Assembly (NCBI RefSeq): GCF_042660675.1
Contig: NZ_JBHSUL010000033.1
Span: forward strand, 34,344-98,343
Reading direction: 5' to 3'
Origin: Marinilactibacillus sp042660675
Lineage (GTDB): Bacteria; Bacillota; Bacilli; Lactobacillales; Carnobacteriaceae_A
Length of the DNA stretch: 64,000 nucleotides
Shown: piece after piece, positions 49,721 to 58,417 of the stretch
Layout of the letters: every line of letters starts with the position of its first letter
Numbering within the stretch: the stretch's first letter is position 1
Position numbers and translations under genes: made by a program
The notes under the pieces: generated by a model
Databases searched by the model: none
What the model was told of the DNA's origin: nothing
What the model saw: the letters and a program-made list of their open reading frames with translations, nothing else

Positions 49721-51898
49721 TTATTGAGATGCAGGGGATAAAGTCAGCTTGATTTTTGTACCGGTTTCTATAAAAGTATTCGGTTCAAGATCTTGGGCCG
49801 TTACATACCCTTCCCCTTCAAATTCAAATTCAACACCTGTCAGTTCCGCGATTTTCATCACATCACTTCTAGACCACCCTGTCAAATTCGGTAAGGTCAT
49901 TGCACCGTTCGTTAGTAGAATAACACGTTGATCCTCATAAAGTGAAGAATCTTTACGTGGAAACTGTTGAACGACTTTGTCACCAGAACCAATGACGGCA
50001 CTTTCTAATCCTTTACTTTGGACGTCTTCGATTGCACCCGTGATATCTTGCTCAATCAAATTAGACATCGTTTCAGTCGGTTCACTTTCTTGTTCCTCAT
50101 TAGAAACATCCATAGATTCCAATGCTCTTTTCATAACTGGATTAAATATTTTTTGTACAACTTCGCTACCGTGACTAGCGCCATTAAATTTAGGTTGCTG
50201 TACAGTAACGTATAAAATTAATTCTGGATCCTCTACGGGAGCCATACCTACAACGGAATAAATATAATCACCGTTTCCATTATAGTATCTATTTGTCTCA
50301 GGATTGACTAATTGCGCAGTTCCTGTTTTAGCAGCAATATTATATCCCTCTATTTTATATCCTTTTGCAGAACCATTTTCATCTGTAACAGGTTCAGTTA
50401 AATACTGTAATGCTTTTTCTGCAGTTTCTTTTGAAATTGGACTCTGAGTATATTCAGGTTCGAACGTTGTTTCTTCTTGTGTAGCATGATTCGTGATGTG
50501 ATCTATTAAATAAGGTTTTACCATCTTACCTTCATTGGCTATTGCTGAAAAAGCACGTAACATCTGAACTGGTGTGACACTGATTCCTTGTCCAAAAGAA
50601 GTATTCACCTTTTGAAGAGCACCTGCATACATGTTACTACCACTATATTCGTTTGGTAGATTCATTCCCACAGCTTGACCAAAACCAAAATCATCAAGAT
50701 ACTTTTTCCAAGTATCAAATCCCATTTTTTCTACTTGATGGACAAAAGCGACGTTACTTGACCGTGCTAACCCCTCCAGATAAGTAATTGGTCCCCACCC
50801 ATCTGGATTAAAATCCCGAACGACGCCACCAGCGACAGAAATCTTTCCTGATTTATAAACACCTTCAGGTTGAAAGACCCCTTCCTCAATGGCAGCTGCA
50901 AGTGTCATAACTTTCATGGTTGATCCAGGTTCATATGCATATTCAACTAGCAAATTCTGCCACGTCTGTTCAATGCCTTCTTTTGTTGTAGCATTAAATG
51001 AAGGACGTTGTGATGTTGCTAGAATTTCACCCGTTTTAGCACTCATCAGAGTAGCCGTCATTCTTTCTGGAGAATGTTCTTCTTCTACTTGATCCATTGC
51101 ATTTTCTAAAACTACTTCGAGTCTTCGGTCAATCGTCATATGAATATCATTACCATCAACGGCTTCGACTCTTTTTTCTTCTTGTCCCGGGATAACGTAG
51201 CCATATTTATCTTTTTGATATTCTACTGATCCATTTACCCCGCTGAGTAAATCGTCGTAAGTCTGTTCAATACCCATAATCCCTTTTAATTGTTTGGACT
51301 CATCCTCATCATCAGAAACCTGTGCTAACCCTACCGTATGAGAAGCAAAAACACCGTTTGGATATAACCTTGTTTTTCTATCTTCAAATGTGATTCCGGT
51401 TAGTTCTTGTTGGTCTAATTCTTCTTTGATTTTACTCGTAATATCATAAGAAAGGTTGTTGCCAGCCGCACCGAATTCAACCTGAGATTGTTCTTCTGTT
51501 AGCCGTTTGAATATTTCTTCTTCGCTCATAGAAATATACTTAGCTAATATAGCCGCCACTTCTTTAGGTTTTTGAACATGTTGCGGTCTTGTTGGACTGG
51601 ACCATTGATCCGTCAGCACAGCTACCATCTTGTACGTATTAGCATCCATCGCGATGGGATTTCCATTTCTATCATAAATTGTCCCACGATTAGCTTGTGT
51701 CACTGTATTTCTTGTATATTGATTATCTAAATTTTGTATAAGGTTTTCTCCATTGATCTCACCTTTTACCATAATCCAAGAAAAACGAAGAGCTACAAAT
51801 CCAAACAGTATAAAACATGCCATGTACAAAAATACGGCAATGATTTTACGGTTGCGAAGTGGATTCGTAGCTTTTATTTTTTTTGTTATTTTTCTCAT
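49721..51898 (-). CDS. pbp2x: Septal class B penicillin-binding protein, PBP2X type, with PASTA domains
   Basis: The transpeptidase that cross-links septal peptidoglycan. Short cytoplasmic tail, membrane segment at about 18-41, a dimerisation domain (NRGTIYDRNGNPIAMD), then the catalytic domain with STMK at 326-329, SSN at 380-382 and KTG at 524-526. Two PASTA domains close the protein (roughly 590-655 and 656-725). 725 residues matches streptococcal PBP2X and Bacillus PBP2B/SpoVD-class lengths. Its start overlaps the ftsL stop by 4 nt (ATGA). It works with FtsW, encoded outside this window. Confidence 0.95.
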   Translation of the reverse strand: MRKITKKIKATNPLRNRKIIAVFLYMACFILFGFVALRFSWIMVKGEINGENLIQNLDNQYTRNTVTQANRGTIYDRNGNPIAMDANTYKMVAVLTDQWSSPTRPQHVQKPKEVAAILAKYISMSEEEIFKRLTEEQSQVEFGAAGNNLSYDITSKIKEELDQQELTGITFEDRKTRLYPNGVFASHTVGLAQVSDDEDESKQLKGIMGIEQTYDDLLSGVNGSVEYQKDKYGYVIPGQEEKRVEAVDGNDIHMTIDRRLEVVLENAMDQVEEEHSPERMTATLMSAKTGEILATSQRPSFNATTKEGIEQTWQNLLVEYAYEPGSTMKVMTLAAAIEEGVFQPEGVYKSGKISVAGGVVRDFNPDGWGPITYLEGLARSSNVAFVHQVEKMGFDTWKKYLDDFGFGQAVGMNLPNEYSGSNMYAGALQKVNTSFGQGISVTPVQMLRAFSAIANEGKMVKPYLIDHITNHATQEETTFEPEYTQSPISKETAEKALQYLTEPVTDENGSAKGYKIEGYNIAAKTGTAQLVNPETNRYYNGNGDYIYSVVGMAPVEDPELILYVTVQQPKFNGASHGSEVVQKIFNPVMKRALESMDVSNEEQESEPTETMSNLIEQDITGAIEDVQSKGLESAVIGSGDKVVQQFPRKDSSLYEDQRVILLTNGAMTLPNLTGWSRSDVMKIAELTGVEFEFEGEGYVTAQDLEPNTFIETGTKIKLTLSPASQ

Positions 51899-52278
51899 GG
51901 GAATACATTCCTAATCTGTTCTTCGTTCATTTCCAGGCCATTATTTTTTGCGATTTCGTAAACTCTATCGTAGCGTGAAAGTTCTTGGATTTTTTGTTCA
52001 AGGTTTTCATTTACCACTACCATATCAGCTGATTGCTGTTCTAAGTCTTGAGTCGTACGGTTCGTTGTTGATAATTGCATTGCCATTGTAATATTTGCTA
52101 CTAAAAGTCCGAATAAGAGAATACCGAAAAAACTGATCGCCCATACTTCAAAGCGTGTAATCCCTCGTTTTATGATTTTTTTAGTATGTAAACCACCTGG
52201 TTGCGATTCAGGCTGTTGTATAGGTCTGGATGTAGCTTGCGCTGTTAAGTTTCTCGCTAGATTGTCATTCATTGCCAT
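51895..52278 (-). CDS. ftsL: Cell division protein FtsL
   Basis: A small bitopic protein of 127 residues: a 45-residue polar cytoplasmic tail, one membrane segment (FEVWAISFFGILLFGLLVANITMAMQL), then a coiled coil (TTQDLEQQSADMVVVNENLEQKIQELS). With DivIB and DivIC it activates septal synthesis. Sequence conservation is low in this family; position between rsmH and the PBP gene is decisive. AGGAG precedes the ATG. Confidence 0.92.
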   Translation of the reverse strand: MAMNDNLARNLTAQATSRPIQQPESQPGGLHTKKIIKRGITRFEVWAISFFGILLFGLLVANITMAMQLSTTNRTTQDLEQQSADMVVVNENLEQKIQELSRYDRVYEIAKNNGLEMNEEQIRNVFP

Positions 52279-52310
52279 GCGAATACTCCTTTCTTCTTTT
52301 TATTAAACAG

Positions 52311-53255
52311 TTAAGCTTGTTTTTCTGCAATCCGTAACTTCGCACTACGTGCTCTATTGTTTTGATCTAATTCTTCTTCTCCAGGAAGAATCGGTTTTCT
52401 ATTGATTAACTTCAAAATCGGTTTTTTAAAATCTGGCATTACGGGTAAGCCCCTTGGTACTTCCGGAAGTTTTGAAAAATCTCTGAATAGTTGTTTTACA
52501 ATTCGATCTTCCAAAGAGTGGAACGTAATGACACTTATTCTACCTTCCATATCAAGCAAAGAGATTGCTTGTTCAAGTGATTCTTCGATTGCAGCCAACT
52601 CATCGTTCACTGCAATTCGGATTGCTTGAAAGACACGTTTTGCCGGGTGACCACCTTTACGTCGTGCTGGTGCCGGAATCGCTTCTTTAATAATATCCAC
52701 TAATTCTTGAGTTGTATTGATTTCATGCACTTCTCTATGTGCTTCAATTTTTCTTGCAATCTGTTTTGAAAATTTCTCTTCTCCATATCTGAAAAATATT
52801 CTAACGAGATCAGAATATTCCCAATTATTTACAACTTCGTGTGCGCTTAAACTTTGAGATTTATTCATTCTCATATCAAGCCTAGCGTCTTGATGATAAC
52901 TAAATCCTCTTTCTGCATCATCCAATTGAGGTGAGGAGACGCCTAAGTCATACAAAACTCCATCAACGTGAAAAACATTCAACTCATTCAAGGATTCTTT
53001 TATATATCTAAAATTTGATTGAACGAAAGTCACTTTACCTTTGTCTACTTCTTCTTTCAGCAGTTCCCTCGCATAGTCTATTGCCGTTTGATCTTGGTCG
53101 AATGCATAAAGGTGACCTTTATCACTCAACTTTTCAAGAATCAGCGAAGTATGACCAGCTCCTCCTAATGTGCAATCAACGTATATACCATCAGGATCTA
53201 TGTTTAAACCTTCTGTTGCTTCATTAAGTAAGACCGTTTCATGATTAAACTCCAC
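52311..53255 (-). CDS. rsmH: 16S rRNA (cytosine-N4)-methyltransferase RsmH (MraW)
   Basis: RsmH methylates N4 of C1402 in 16S rRNA, in the P site. Motifs: MEFNHETVLLNEATEGLNIDPDGIYVDCTLGGAGHTSLIL at the N-terminus with the SAM loop, LYDLGVSSPQLDDAERGFSY, and GRISVITFHSLEDRIVKQLF near the C-terminus. 314 residues. GGAGGTTGGGG before the ATG. It is the second gene of the cluster, 47 nt after mraZ. Confidence 0.97.
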   Translation of the reverse strand: MEFNHETVLLNEATEGLNIDPDGIYVDCTLGGAGHTSLILEKLSDKGHLYAFDQDQTAIDYARELLKEEVDKGKVTFVQSNFRYIKESLNELNVFHVDGVLYDLGVSSPQLDDAERGFSYHQDARLDMRMNKSQSLSAHEVVNNWEYSDLVRIFFRYGEEKFSKQIARKIEAHREVHEINTTQELVDIIKEAIPAPARRKGGHPAKRVFQAIRIAVNDELAAIEESLEQAISLLDMEGRISVITFHSLEDRIVKQLFRDFSKLPEVPRGLPVMPDFKKPILKLINRKPILPGEEELDQNNRARSAKLRIAEKQA

Positions 53256-53302
53256 GCCCCAACCTCCTATCTAACAATCTATAATCTTTTTATTTATTTT
53301 CA

Positions 53303-53734
53303 TTAAAATCCAAAATCAACCATTTCTTCTGCAATATCTTCAAATGAGGTTTCTGCTTCGGCTGAAAAAGCGACCCATCTCTCTTCACTCCAGATTTCGA
53401 TTCTATCCGAAACACCGATTACAAAACAAGATTTCTCTAATTTTGCATGGTCTCTAAGGGTCTGTGGTATATTGATTCTGCCTTGTTTATCCAAGGTACA
53501 TTCCGTAGCCGCAGAGTACAAAAATCTTGTAAATGCGCGTGTTTCTTTTTTAGCGAGAGGAAGTAACTTTAATTTCTGTTCGAGTATTTCCCATTCTTTC
53601 TGTGGATAACCAAACAAACAGCCGTCCAGTCCTCTGGTGACAATGAAATATTCACCTAAATCCTCTCGGAATTTAGCTGGTACAATCAAGCGACCTTTTG
53701 CATCAACATTGTGCTTAAATTCTCCCAGTAACAT
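53303..53734 (-). CDS. mraZ: Transcriptional regulator MraZ
   Basis: MraZ is an AbrB-like double-domain DNA-binding protein that controls its own division and cell wall cluster. Two SpoVT/AbrB-type half-repeats are seen: MLLGEFKHNVDAKGRLIVPAKFRE and YSAATECTLDKQGRINIPQTLRD, each with the DxxGR core. The ATG at 53734 gives 143 residues, the family norm; a longer in-frame start adds seven residues over the ribosome binding site GAGAGGGGG. Three phased GTGG boxes lie 40-62 bp upstream and are probably its operator. Confidence 0.94.
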   Translation of the reverse strand: MLLGEFKHNVDAKGRLIVPAKFREDLGEYFIVTRGLDGCLFGYPQKEWEILEQKLKLLPLAKKETRAFTRFLYSAATECTLDKQGRINIPQTLRDHAKLEKSCFVIGVSDRIEIWSEERWVAFSAEAETSFEDIAEEMVDFGF

Positions 53735-53772
53735 TTCAAAGCCCCCTCTCCCCACTTATAAGCCATAGTCTA

Positions 53773-53796
53773 CCACAATGCCCCACTTTCCACCAC
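53773..53796 (-). promoter_or_regulatory. Probable MraZ operator: three GTGG boxes at 10-bp spacing
   Basis: On the minus strand GTGG occurs at 53796, 53786 and 53776, that is GTGGTGGAAA, GTGGGGCATT, GTGGTAGACT in tandem. MraZ proteins are known to bind direct TGG(G)-type repeats spaced 10 bp apart, upstream of their own gene. A further GTGG at 53755-53752 is slightly out of phase. Confidence 0.75.
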
Positions 53797-53946
53797 CTAA
53801 TCTTGGAAAAATAACCAAAAAATATGTAATAATATCCGTCCTAAACTAATAAATATAACTTATGTTCCCTTTATAAAATTTCAGGCGAATCACTTGACTG
53901 TTTTGATTATCTTTAAAATTATTAAGCGTATATATGTTCCCAATAT

Positions 53947-53977
53947 AAAAAACCCTCATTCAGTGAATGAAGGTTTT
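53947..53977 (-). terminator. Intrinsic terminator of the DUF3397 gene
   Basis: AAAACCTTCATTC pairs with GAATGAGGGTTTT (one G-U), followed on the minus strand by T6. It separates this gene from mraZ, so mraZ must have a promoter in 53756-53946, although none is clear by eye. Confidence 0.82.
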
Positions 53978-54019
53978 CATACATAGTTTTTTAAATTCCT
54001 AAATAACACTATTTCGTAA

Positions 54020-54382
54020 TCAGAAAAAGAGTAATATGCCCAATAGAATATGCAGTAAAAATACAGTGATAAACACATATCTCCACCAAACTCTGAAAAA
54101 ATGAACCATTCTGATTTTTTTAATTTTAAATGCAAATACAGAAGCAAGGACCATTCCTATAATAGATATTATAATCAACACATATGGCATAAAACTTCTA
54201 TTAACGATTAGCATACTATAAATGTGAACCGATAACAGAAAGACTGGCGTGACAAAGTCTACTAATTTAATTTTAACGCCTTGTTTCTTAAAAAATTTAT
54301 TGATCCTTTTGCTTGGGCTGAGCATCAATATCGGACATAAGTAAAACAATATAAAATAAATATCTATATGTGGATCGAACAA
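54020..54382 (-). CDS. DUF3397 membrane protein
   Basis: 120 residues with four predicted membrane segments (YFILFYLCPILML, PVFLLSVHIYSMLIV, YVLIIISIIGMVLASVFAF, VFITVFLLHILLGILLFF). The pattern 'VDFVTPVFLLSVHIYS...MPY...FFRVWWRYVFI' agrees with DUF3397, a small Lactobacillales/Bacilli family of unknown function that is often found beside mraZ, as here. The start is TTG at 54382 with AGGTGAT upstream. It is monocistronic between the rpmF and mraZ transcripts. Confidence 0.82.
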   Translation of the reverse strand: MFDPHIDIYFILFYLCPILMLSPSKRINKFFKKQGVKIKLVDFVTPVFLLSVHIYSMLIVNRSFMPYVLIIISIIGMVLASVFAFKIKKIRMVHFFRVWWRYVFITVFLLHILLGILLFF

Positions 54383-54476
54383 GATATCACCTACTTAATC
54401 ATAATGAGACAGGTATCCTACGAAGCCAGAACAGGCAACATACTTATCCTACTTTATTCTACTGAAATATCATACT

Positions 54477-54510
54477 AAAAAACCTCTATTTTATAAAATA
54501 GAGGTTTTTT
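54477..54510 (-). terminator. Intrinsic terminator of yceD-rpmF
   Basis: AAAAAACCTCTATTTTATAAAATAGAGG continues into TTTTTT as a perfect palindrome; T6 follows on the minus strand. Confidence 0.9.
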
Positions 54511-54523
54511 AACAGACTATTTA

Positions 54524-54694
54524 TTATTTTGAAAAGTCTTTTCCAGCGTAAAATCCACATGATGAGCATACGTGGTGGTTACGTTTTACTTCTCCACATT
54601 TAGGACAATCGCTCATATTTGGAAGATTCAATTTGATATGAGTACGTCTTTTAGCTTTTCTTGCTGTAGATGTTCTTCTTTTAGGTACTGCCAT
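54524..54694 (-). CDS. rpmF: 50S ribosomal protein bL32
   Basis: 56 residues starting MAVPKRRTSTARKAKRRTHIKL, the standard L32 N-terminus. It is the zinc-binding form, with two CxxC pairs (CPKC and CSSC). The ATG at 54694 has AAGGAGG 11 nt before it; a longer frame of 24 residues upstream is not L32-like. A second gene for a zinc-free L32 is not seen here. Cotranscribed with yceD, the usual yceD-rpmF pair, and ended by the hairpin at 54477-54510. Confidence 0.95.
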   Translation of the reverse strand: MAVPKRRTSTARKAKRRTHIKLNLPNMSDCPKCGEVKRNHHVCSSCGFYAGKDFSK

Positions 54695-54800
54695 GTTCCA
54701 ACACACCTCCTTAAAAGGGTTTCTAAGATTCAGATTGCTAAAATCGATCAACAACCGTGTAATCATCTCATTTTATCGTTCGGTTTATACCTTACAATAC

Positions 54801-55364
54801 TTATTCATTCTCTTCCGAAAAAAGTCCTTTTAAAGCTGCGAATCTAGGATCTTCTTCTTCAGATAATCTTTCTCGCACACCATCGCCATAGGCTCCCTCA
54901 GATACAACTTTCCAGTCGCTCCCACTCGGCATATCTTCCTTTTCAAGTTCTTCTTCAGTGAATACTTGAGTAGGAATTGCCGTAAGGATAGCATCCTCAA
55001 GCGGTTTTCTCAGATCAAGTGAATCTGATTCGAGTTCAACAACGATTTCATCTTCTCCGTATCTTTCTGGATCCATAGTTGTTCCAGCAACAAGATACGT
55101 TTCGGAAAATGGTATGCGTAAATCTACTTTTACAGGCTCAAGAGAGCGCGATGAAGGAAGCGTCAAGCTAATAGTGAGATTCAAATCTACTAAGAACTCA
55201 TCTGTTCTCTCCACAACTAGAATACCGTCCATTGATAATGGCGTAGCATCGATAATTGAAGAATTTCTCTCTATCAACGAATCTGTCAAGTCGATTTCGC
55301 CATTCAATGTTAATGGTTCTTCTTTAAACTTTTTTAATTCATTTAAAGCCCATTTGATTTTCAT
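54801..55364 (-). CDS. yceD: YceD (DUF177) family protein
   Basis: 187 residues. It belongs to the YceD family, which in plants and bacteria is tied to 23S rRNA accumulation and to rpmF. The strand pattern VERTDEFLVDLNLTISLTLPSSRSLEPVKVDLRIPF and the acidic C-terminus (EEDPRFAALKGLFSEE) are typical; the two CxxC pairs of some members are absent here. It has its own promoter (55442-55470) and precedes rpmF by 106 nt. Confidence 0.9.
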   Translation of the reverse strand: MKIKWALNELKKFKEEPLTLNGEIDLTDSLIERNSSIIDATPLSMDGILVVERTDEFLVDLNLTISLTLPSSRSLEPVKVDLRIPFSETYLVAGTTMDPERYGEDEIVVELESDSLDLRKPLEDAILTAIPTQVFTEEELEKEDMPSGSDWKVVSEGAYGDGVRERLSEEEDPRFAALKGLFSEENE

Positions 55365-55441
55365 GTGTTATCACCTCTTGGCCTTATTATAAATGGTTTA
55401 ATCATTTTTTAGCAACCGCACTGCACTTTACAATCATATAG

Positions 55442-55470
55442 ATTATAGTGTTTTTCGATACTAAAAACAA
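55442..55470 (-). promoter_or_regulatory. Promoter of yceD-rpmF
   Basis: On the minus strand TTGTTT (55470-55465), 17 bp, TATAAT (55447-55442). The -35 overlaps the T-run after a short GC hairpin that may end the tmcAL transcript. Confidence 0.6.
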
Positions 55471-55505
55471 AGCCTCTTGACTTTAAGGCAACAAAAATCA
55501 GTATA

Positions 55506-56708
55506 CTAGTGATACGGGCCAATGTCAATGTTTTTTATAGGCATTCGACCAAAATCTTGTCTTCCAAGATTTGCTCCATTGCCTAATTCATAAAGGTTCC
55601 CGGCCTTAATATCAAGTTCCCAGAATTTCTTTGATTGTTTGTCTATTTTTGTTAACAAAGTTAAAGGTGCTTCTTTTTTAACTTTATTCAAGTAATCTTG
55701 TCCTATAGAACTAAAGCCAAGCACTCTAGTCGCATGAATCGTACTCGATCTAGAAATGTCTGTCTTTTTGATTTGAAGCAAAATGTAGACGCAAAGTCGT
55801 TGCAATCTTGTCCTAGTCATTCTTTTATGTTTGATACGCATCATAAACTCTTCGAAAGAGTGTGATTGTTGAATAGACTTCTTTAAAAGATTTTCTAAAC
55901 CTTCTTCCATTTGATAAATCTGTTTCAGTTCTTCAACTGTGGAAGAGAGAATTCGATATTTCAAAAAGATCCAGAAATCAGCCCATGAACTTAATGGTTG
56001 ATTTCTTAATAGAGTCATACTCGTCGCTGGCATAAAGTTCGCGACAGCATCTGAATTGAGTTCTGATGATAACAATTGATTACGTATAGCCGTAGCACTG
56101 GAAATCGTACCAACTTTTTGTAATGTTTTCTCGTGGTAATCTGCTTGTTTTCGTTGAATAACTTCTAATTGTAAAGGCGATCCTAATTTATAATTTTCTC
56201 TACCATAAGCAAGACCCAGCTGATTATTTGGCAAAGACAAGTCAATAGGAAAATTGGGTATACTCTCACTGATGGCTTGTTCCATCCTTGCAGCATAAGT
56301 TTGGCCTTTTTCAGCTCGTTCCTTAAATAGCTGATCAATTCTGCTTGCTTGATCCACCATAAGCTTAGCAGCAAGATTAAATTGATTGCTATTCCCTGAT
56401 TCTGATCCAAAACTCAGTGTGCTACACTTCATCGCATGAAGAATGTCAACAGCACCTTTCGCAAAGATATCTGCTGGTTGTACACTATATGCAACAGGAA
56501 GTTCTAAAACGACATCTGCGCCGTGTTTAAGAGCCATTTCAGCTCTTGTCCACTTATCAATTAGTGCTGGTTCTCCACGCTGCAGAAAGTTTCCACTCAT
56601 TACCACAATCATGACATCGGAACGACTTCTTTTTCTCGCTTCAGATATCTGGTATAAGTGTCCATTGTGAAATGGATTATATTCAGCTACTATTCCGCAA
56701 GCTTTCAT
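55506..56708 (-). CDS. tmcAL: tRNA(Met) cytidine acetate ligase TmcAL (YlbM)
   Basis: TmcAL makes N4-acetylcytidine at the wobble base of elongator tRNA-Met, using acetate and ATP. The nucleotidyltransferase motif is CGIVAEYNPFHNGHLYQI (HxGH), and the second nucleotide motif is VGTISSATAIRNQL. About 400 residues. ATG at 56708, with AGGG 5 nt upstream; a GTG 12 nt earlier is also in frame. It overlaps nothing but follows yqeM by 8 nt, placing it at the end of the long yqe operon. Acetate for the reaction is also the product of AckA, a loose metabolic link only. Confidence 0.94.
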   Translation of the reverse strand: MKACGIVAEYNPFHNGHLYQISEARKRSRSDVMIVVMSGNFLQRGEPALIDKWTRAEMALKHGADVVLELPVAYSVQPADIFAKGAVDILHAMKCSTLSFGSESGNSNQFNLAAKLMVDQASRIDQLFKERAEKGQTYAARMEQAISESIPNFPIDLSLPNNQLGLAYGRENYKLGSPLQLEVIQRKQADYHEKTLQKVGTISSATAIRNQLLSSELNSDAVANFMPATSMTLLRNQPLSSWADFWIFLKYRILSSTVEELKQIYQMEEGLENLLKKSIQQSHSFEEFMMRIKHKRMTRTRLQRLCVYILLQIKKTDISRSSTIHATRVLGFSSIGQDYLNKVKKEAPLTLLTKIDKQSKKFWELDIKAGNLYELGNGANLGRQDFGRMPIKNIDIGPYH

Positions 56709-56716
56709 CGTATCCC

Positions 56717-57439
56717 TCACTTTTTAGCTGCAAAAAACCATCTTTTACTTGTATCTGATACTGTTTCATCAAAATCTGCTGTTACTTCGACATTTTTAAA
56801 TCCGACACTCTTCAACAGATCGATATAAGTTTCTAGTGGGTGTGTCCATTCTCTGTGTACTTCTTCAAATCGTTCGTAAGTTTCATTTTCATTTTCAACA
56901 AAAAAAGTCAATTGGTGTTCTATAGAGTAATCTTGTTCACCTTCGAAACTATCCCAAAGGAAAACAATTTGATTAACTTCATCGTGGTAAGAAAATTGTT
57001 TGAATTGCTCTATTTGGTAGATAGAGTGAACATCGAATAAAAATGTTCCCTCTTCAGTCAATTGATTATATACTTCTTGAAAAATTTGTTTCTTTTCTTC
57101 TTCAGATTGGATATAACACAAAGCATCGCTGTAACAAAGGATACCATCAAATTTCCCTAATTCAGAAAAATCTTTCATATCCATTTCTACCAGCGGATAC
57201 CGAATACCTGTATCGATTTGTCGATCATATGCCAGGCTGAGCATGTCTGAAGACAGATCTAGTCCTGTAATGTCAAATCCAGCTTTCGTCAACTCTGTTG
57301 CTAAAATCCCAGTCCCGCATCCTAATTCTAGAATATGGTCCTGACCAGTTAAATGCTGCCCTGTATACGTAGCCCATTTAGGATACAAGGTGTCGTCCAT
57401 TAGCTCGTCATAGACCTTCGCAAACCAATTGTACTCCAC
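56717..57439 (-). CDS. yqeM: YqeM-like class I SAM-dependent methyltransferase
   Basis: 240 residues. SAM loop ILELGCGTGILATELTKAG, then DLSSDMLSLA and DGILCYSDALCYI, the usual class I order. The substrate is unknown. It starts on the last base of rsfS (ATGA-type overlap) and is in the place of yqeM at the end of the Bacillus yqeG-yqeM operon. Confidence 0.9.
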   Translation of the reverse strand: MEYNWFAKVYDELMDDTLYPKWATYTGQHLTGQDHILELGCGTGILATELTKAGFDITGLDLSSDMLSLAYDRQIDTGIRYPLVEMDMKDFSELGKFDGILCYSDALCYIQSEEEKKQIFQEVYNQLTEEGTFLFDVHSIYQIEQFKQFSYHDEVNQIVFLWDSFEGEQDYSIEHQLTFFVENENETYERFEEVHREWTHPLETYIDLLKSVGFKNVEVTADFDETVSDTSKRWFFAAKK

Positions 57440-57798
57440 TATTTAGTCCAGTTAGACACATCTACGAAAGGTGCATCTGTCCATAGTCTTTCCAATTGAT
57501 AAAATTCTCTTTCCTCTTGGTTGAATAAGTGGACGATCACTTCTCCTAAATCAATCAATATCCAGTTTCCGCCGTCTTTACCTTCGACATTTCTAACTTC
57601 AACTTGATTTTCTTCTGCTGCATCTTTAATAGCTTCTGTTATCGCAGAAATTTGTCTTTCGTTATTTCCGTGTGTGACAACAAAATAATCAGCCAGTAAA
57701 GAAACACCTCTCATATCCAGTGCGACGATTTCTTCTGATAATTTGTCATCTGCTGCTTTTACTACGAATTCTAAAATTTGCTCTGCTGTTTTAGTCAT
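57439..57798 (-). CDS. rsfS: Ribosomal silencing factor RsfS
   Basis: RsfS binds L14 and blocks joining of the 30S and 50S subunits in stationary phase. The 119-residue protein starts MTKTAEQILEFVVKAADDKLSEEIVALDMRGVSLLADYFVV and has the conserved EGKDGGNWILIDLGEVIVHLFNQEEREFYQLERLW. ATG at 57798 with GGAGG 6 nt upstream; a longer in-frame start inside yqeK is less likely. It overlaps yqeK by 8 nt. Confidence 0.95.
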   Translation of the reverse strand: MTKTAEQILEFVVKAADDKLSEEIVALDMRGVSLLADYFVVTHGNNERQISAITEAIKDAAEENQVEVRNVEGKDGGNWILIDLGEVIVHLFNQEEREFYQLERLWTDAPFVDVSNWTK

Positions 57799-58417
57799 GT
57801 AATTCCTCCTGTTTTTGTACAACCCATGCATTATATGTCTCAATGGCTTTTGGGTAGATTTTTACGTTTTTATTTAATAAGTGCTTCAATGTTTTGAACG
57901 TCGCGTAGGCTATGCCTTTTGCCATATCTATTTCAGCTAATTTTCTAGCTTTATCAACACCTTTAAAGGTACGATTTGGCTCGATATAGTCCGCTAGATA
58001 GATAATCTGCTCAATGATTCCCATATGAGGAGAACCTACAGTATGATGACGTATTGCATCCAATATGTCCTGATCTTGAATAGAAAACTGATTTCTAACA
58101 ACTACAGCGCCTACTGGTCCATGCCAGATATTGTTCCCATACTGAAGCAATTCTAGATCCATATTTTCACTGATAATAATATCTCGCATCTCTTCATCAG
58201 ATTGTTCTTTTGCAAAATCGTGAAGCAATGCCGCAATGCTCACTTGCTCAAGATTCGCTCCATACCTTTCAGCTAGCTCTAAAGCGGCTTGCTCCACCCC
58301 TTTAACATGAGTGAAGCGCTTGTCACTCATTACTTGGCTGACTTGTCCGAGAAGCTCTTCTCTAGAAAGATCGATATATGCATTAGAATACGTTACTGTT
58401 TTAAGTTTCAATGTCAT
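57791..58417 (-). CDS. yqeK: YqeK-like HD-domain hydrolase (diadenosine tetraphosphatase type)
   Basis: 208 residues. The HD pattern is H...LLHDFAKE...RHHTVGSPHMG...D, which binds metals. Bacillus and Streptococcus YqeK enzymes split Ap4A symmetrically into ADP; that activity is expected here. It overlaps nadD by 17 nt and rsfS by 8 nt, so the three are tightly coupled. Confidence 0.93.
   Translation of the reverse strand: MTLKLKTVTYSNAYIDLSREELLGQVSQVMSDKRFTHVKGVEQAALELAERYGANLEQVSIAALLHDFAKEQSDEEMRDIIISENMDLELLQYGNNIWHGPVGAVVVRNQFSIQDQDILDAIRHHTVGSPHMGIIEQIIYLADYIEPNRTFKGVDKARKLAEIDMAKGIAYATFKTLKHLLNKNVKIYPKAIETYNAWVVQKQEELHD

Noticed and set aside
54020..54382. DUF3397 gene as first gene of the mraZ operon
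   Set aside because: A good intrinsic terminator (53947-53977) lies between it and mraZ, so it is more likely a separate transcript.
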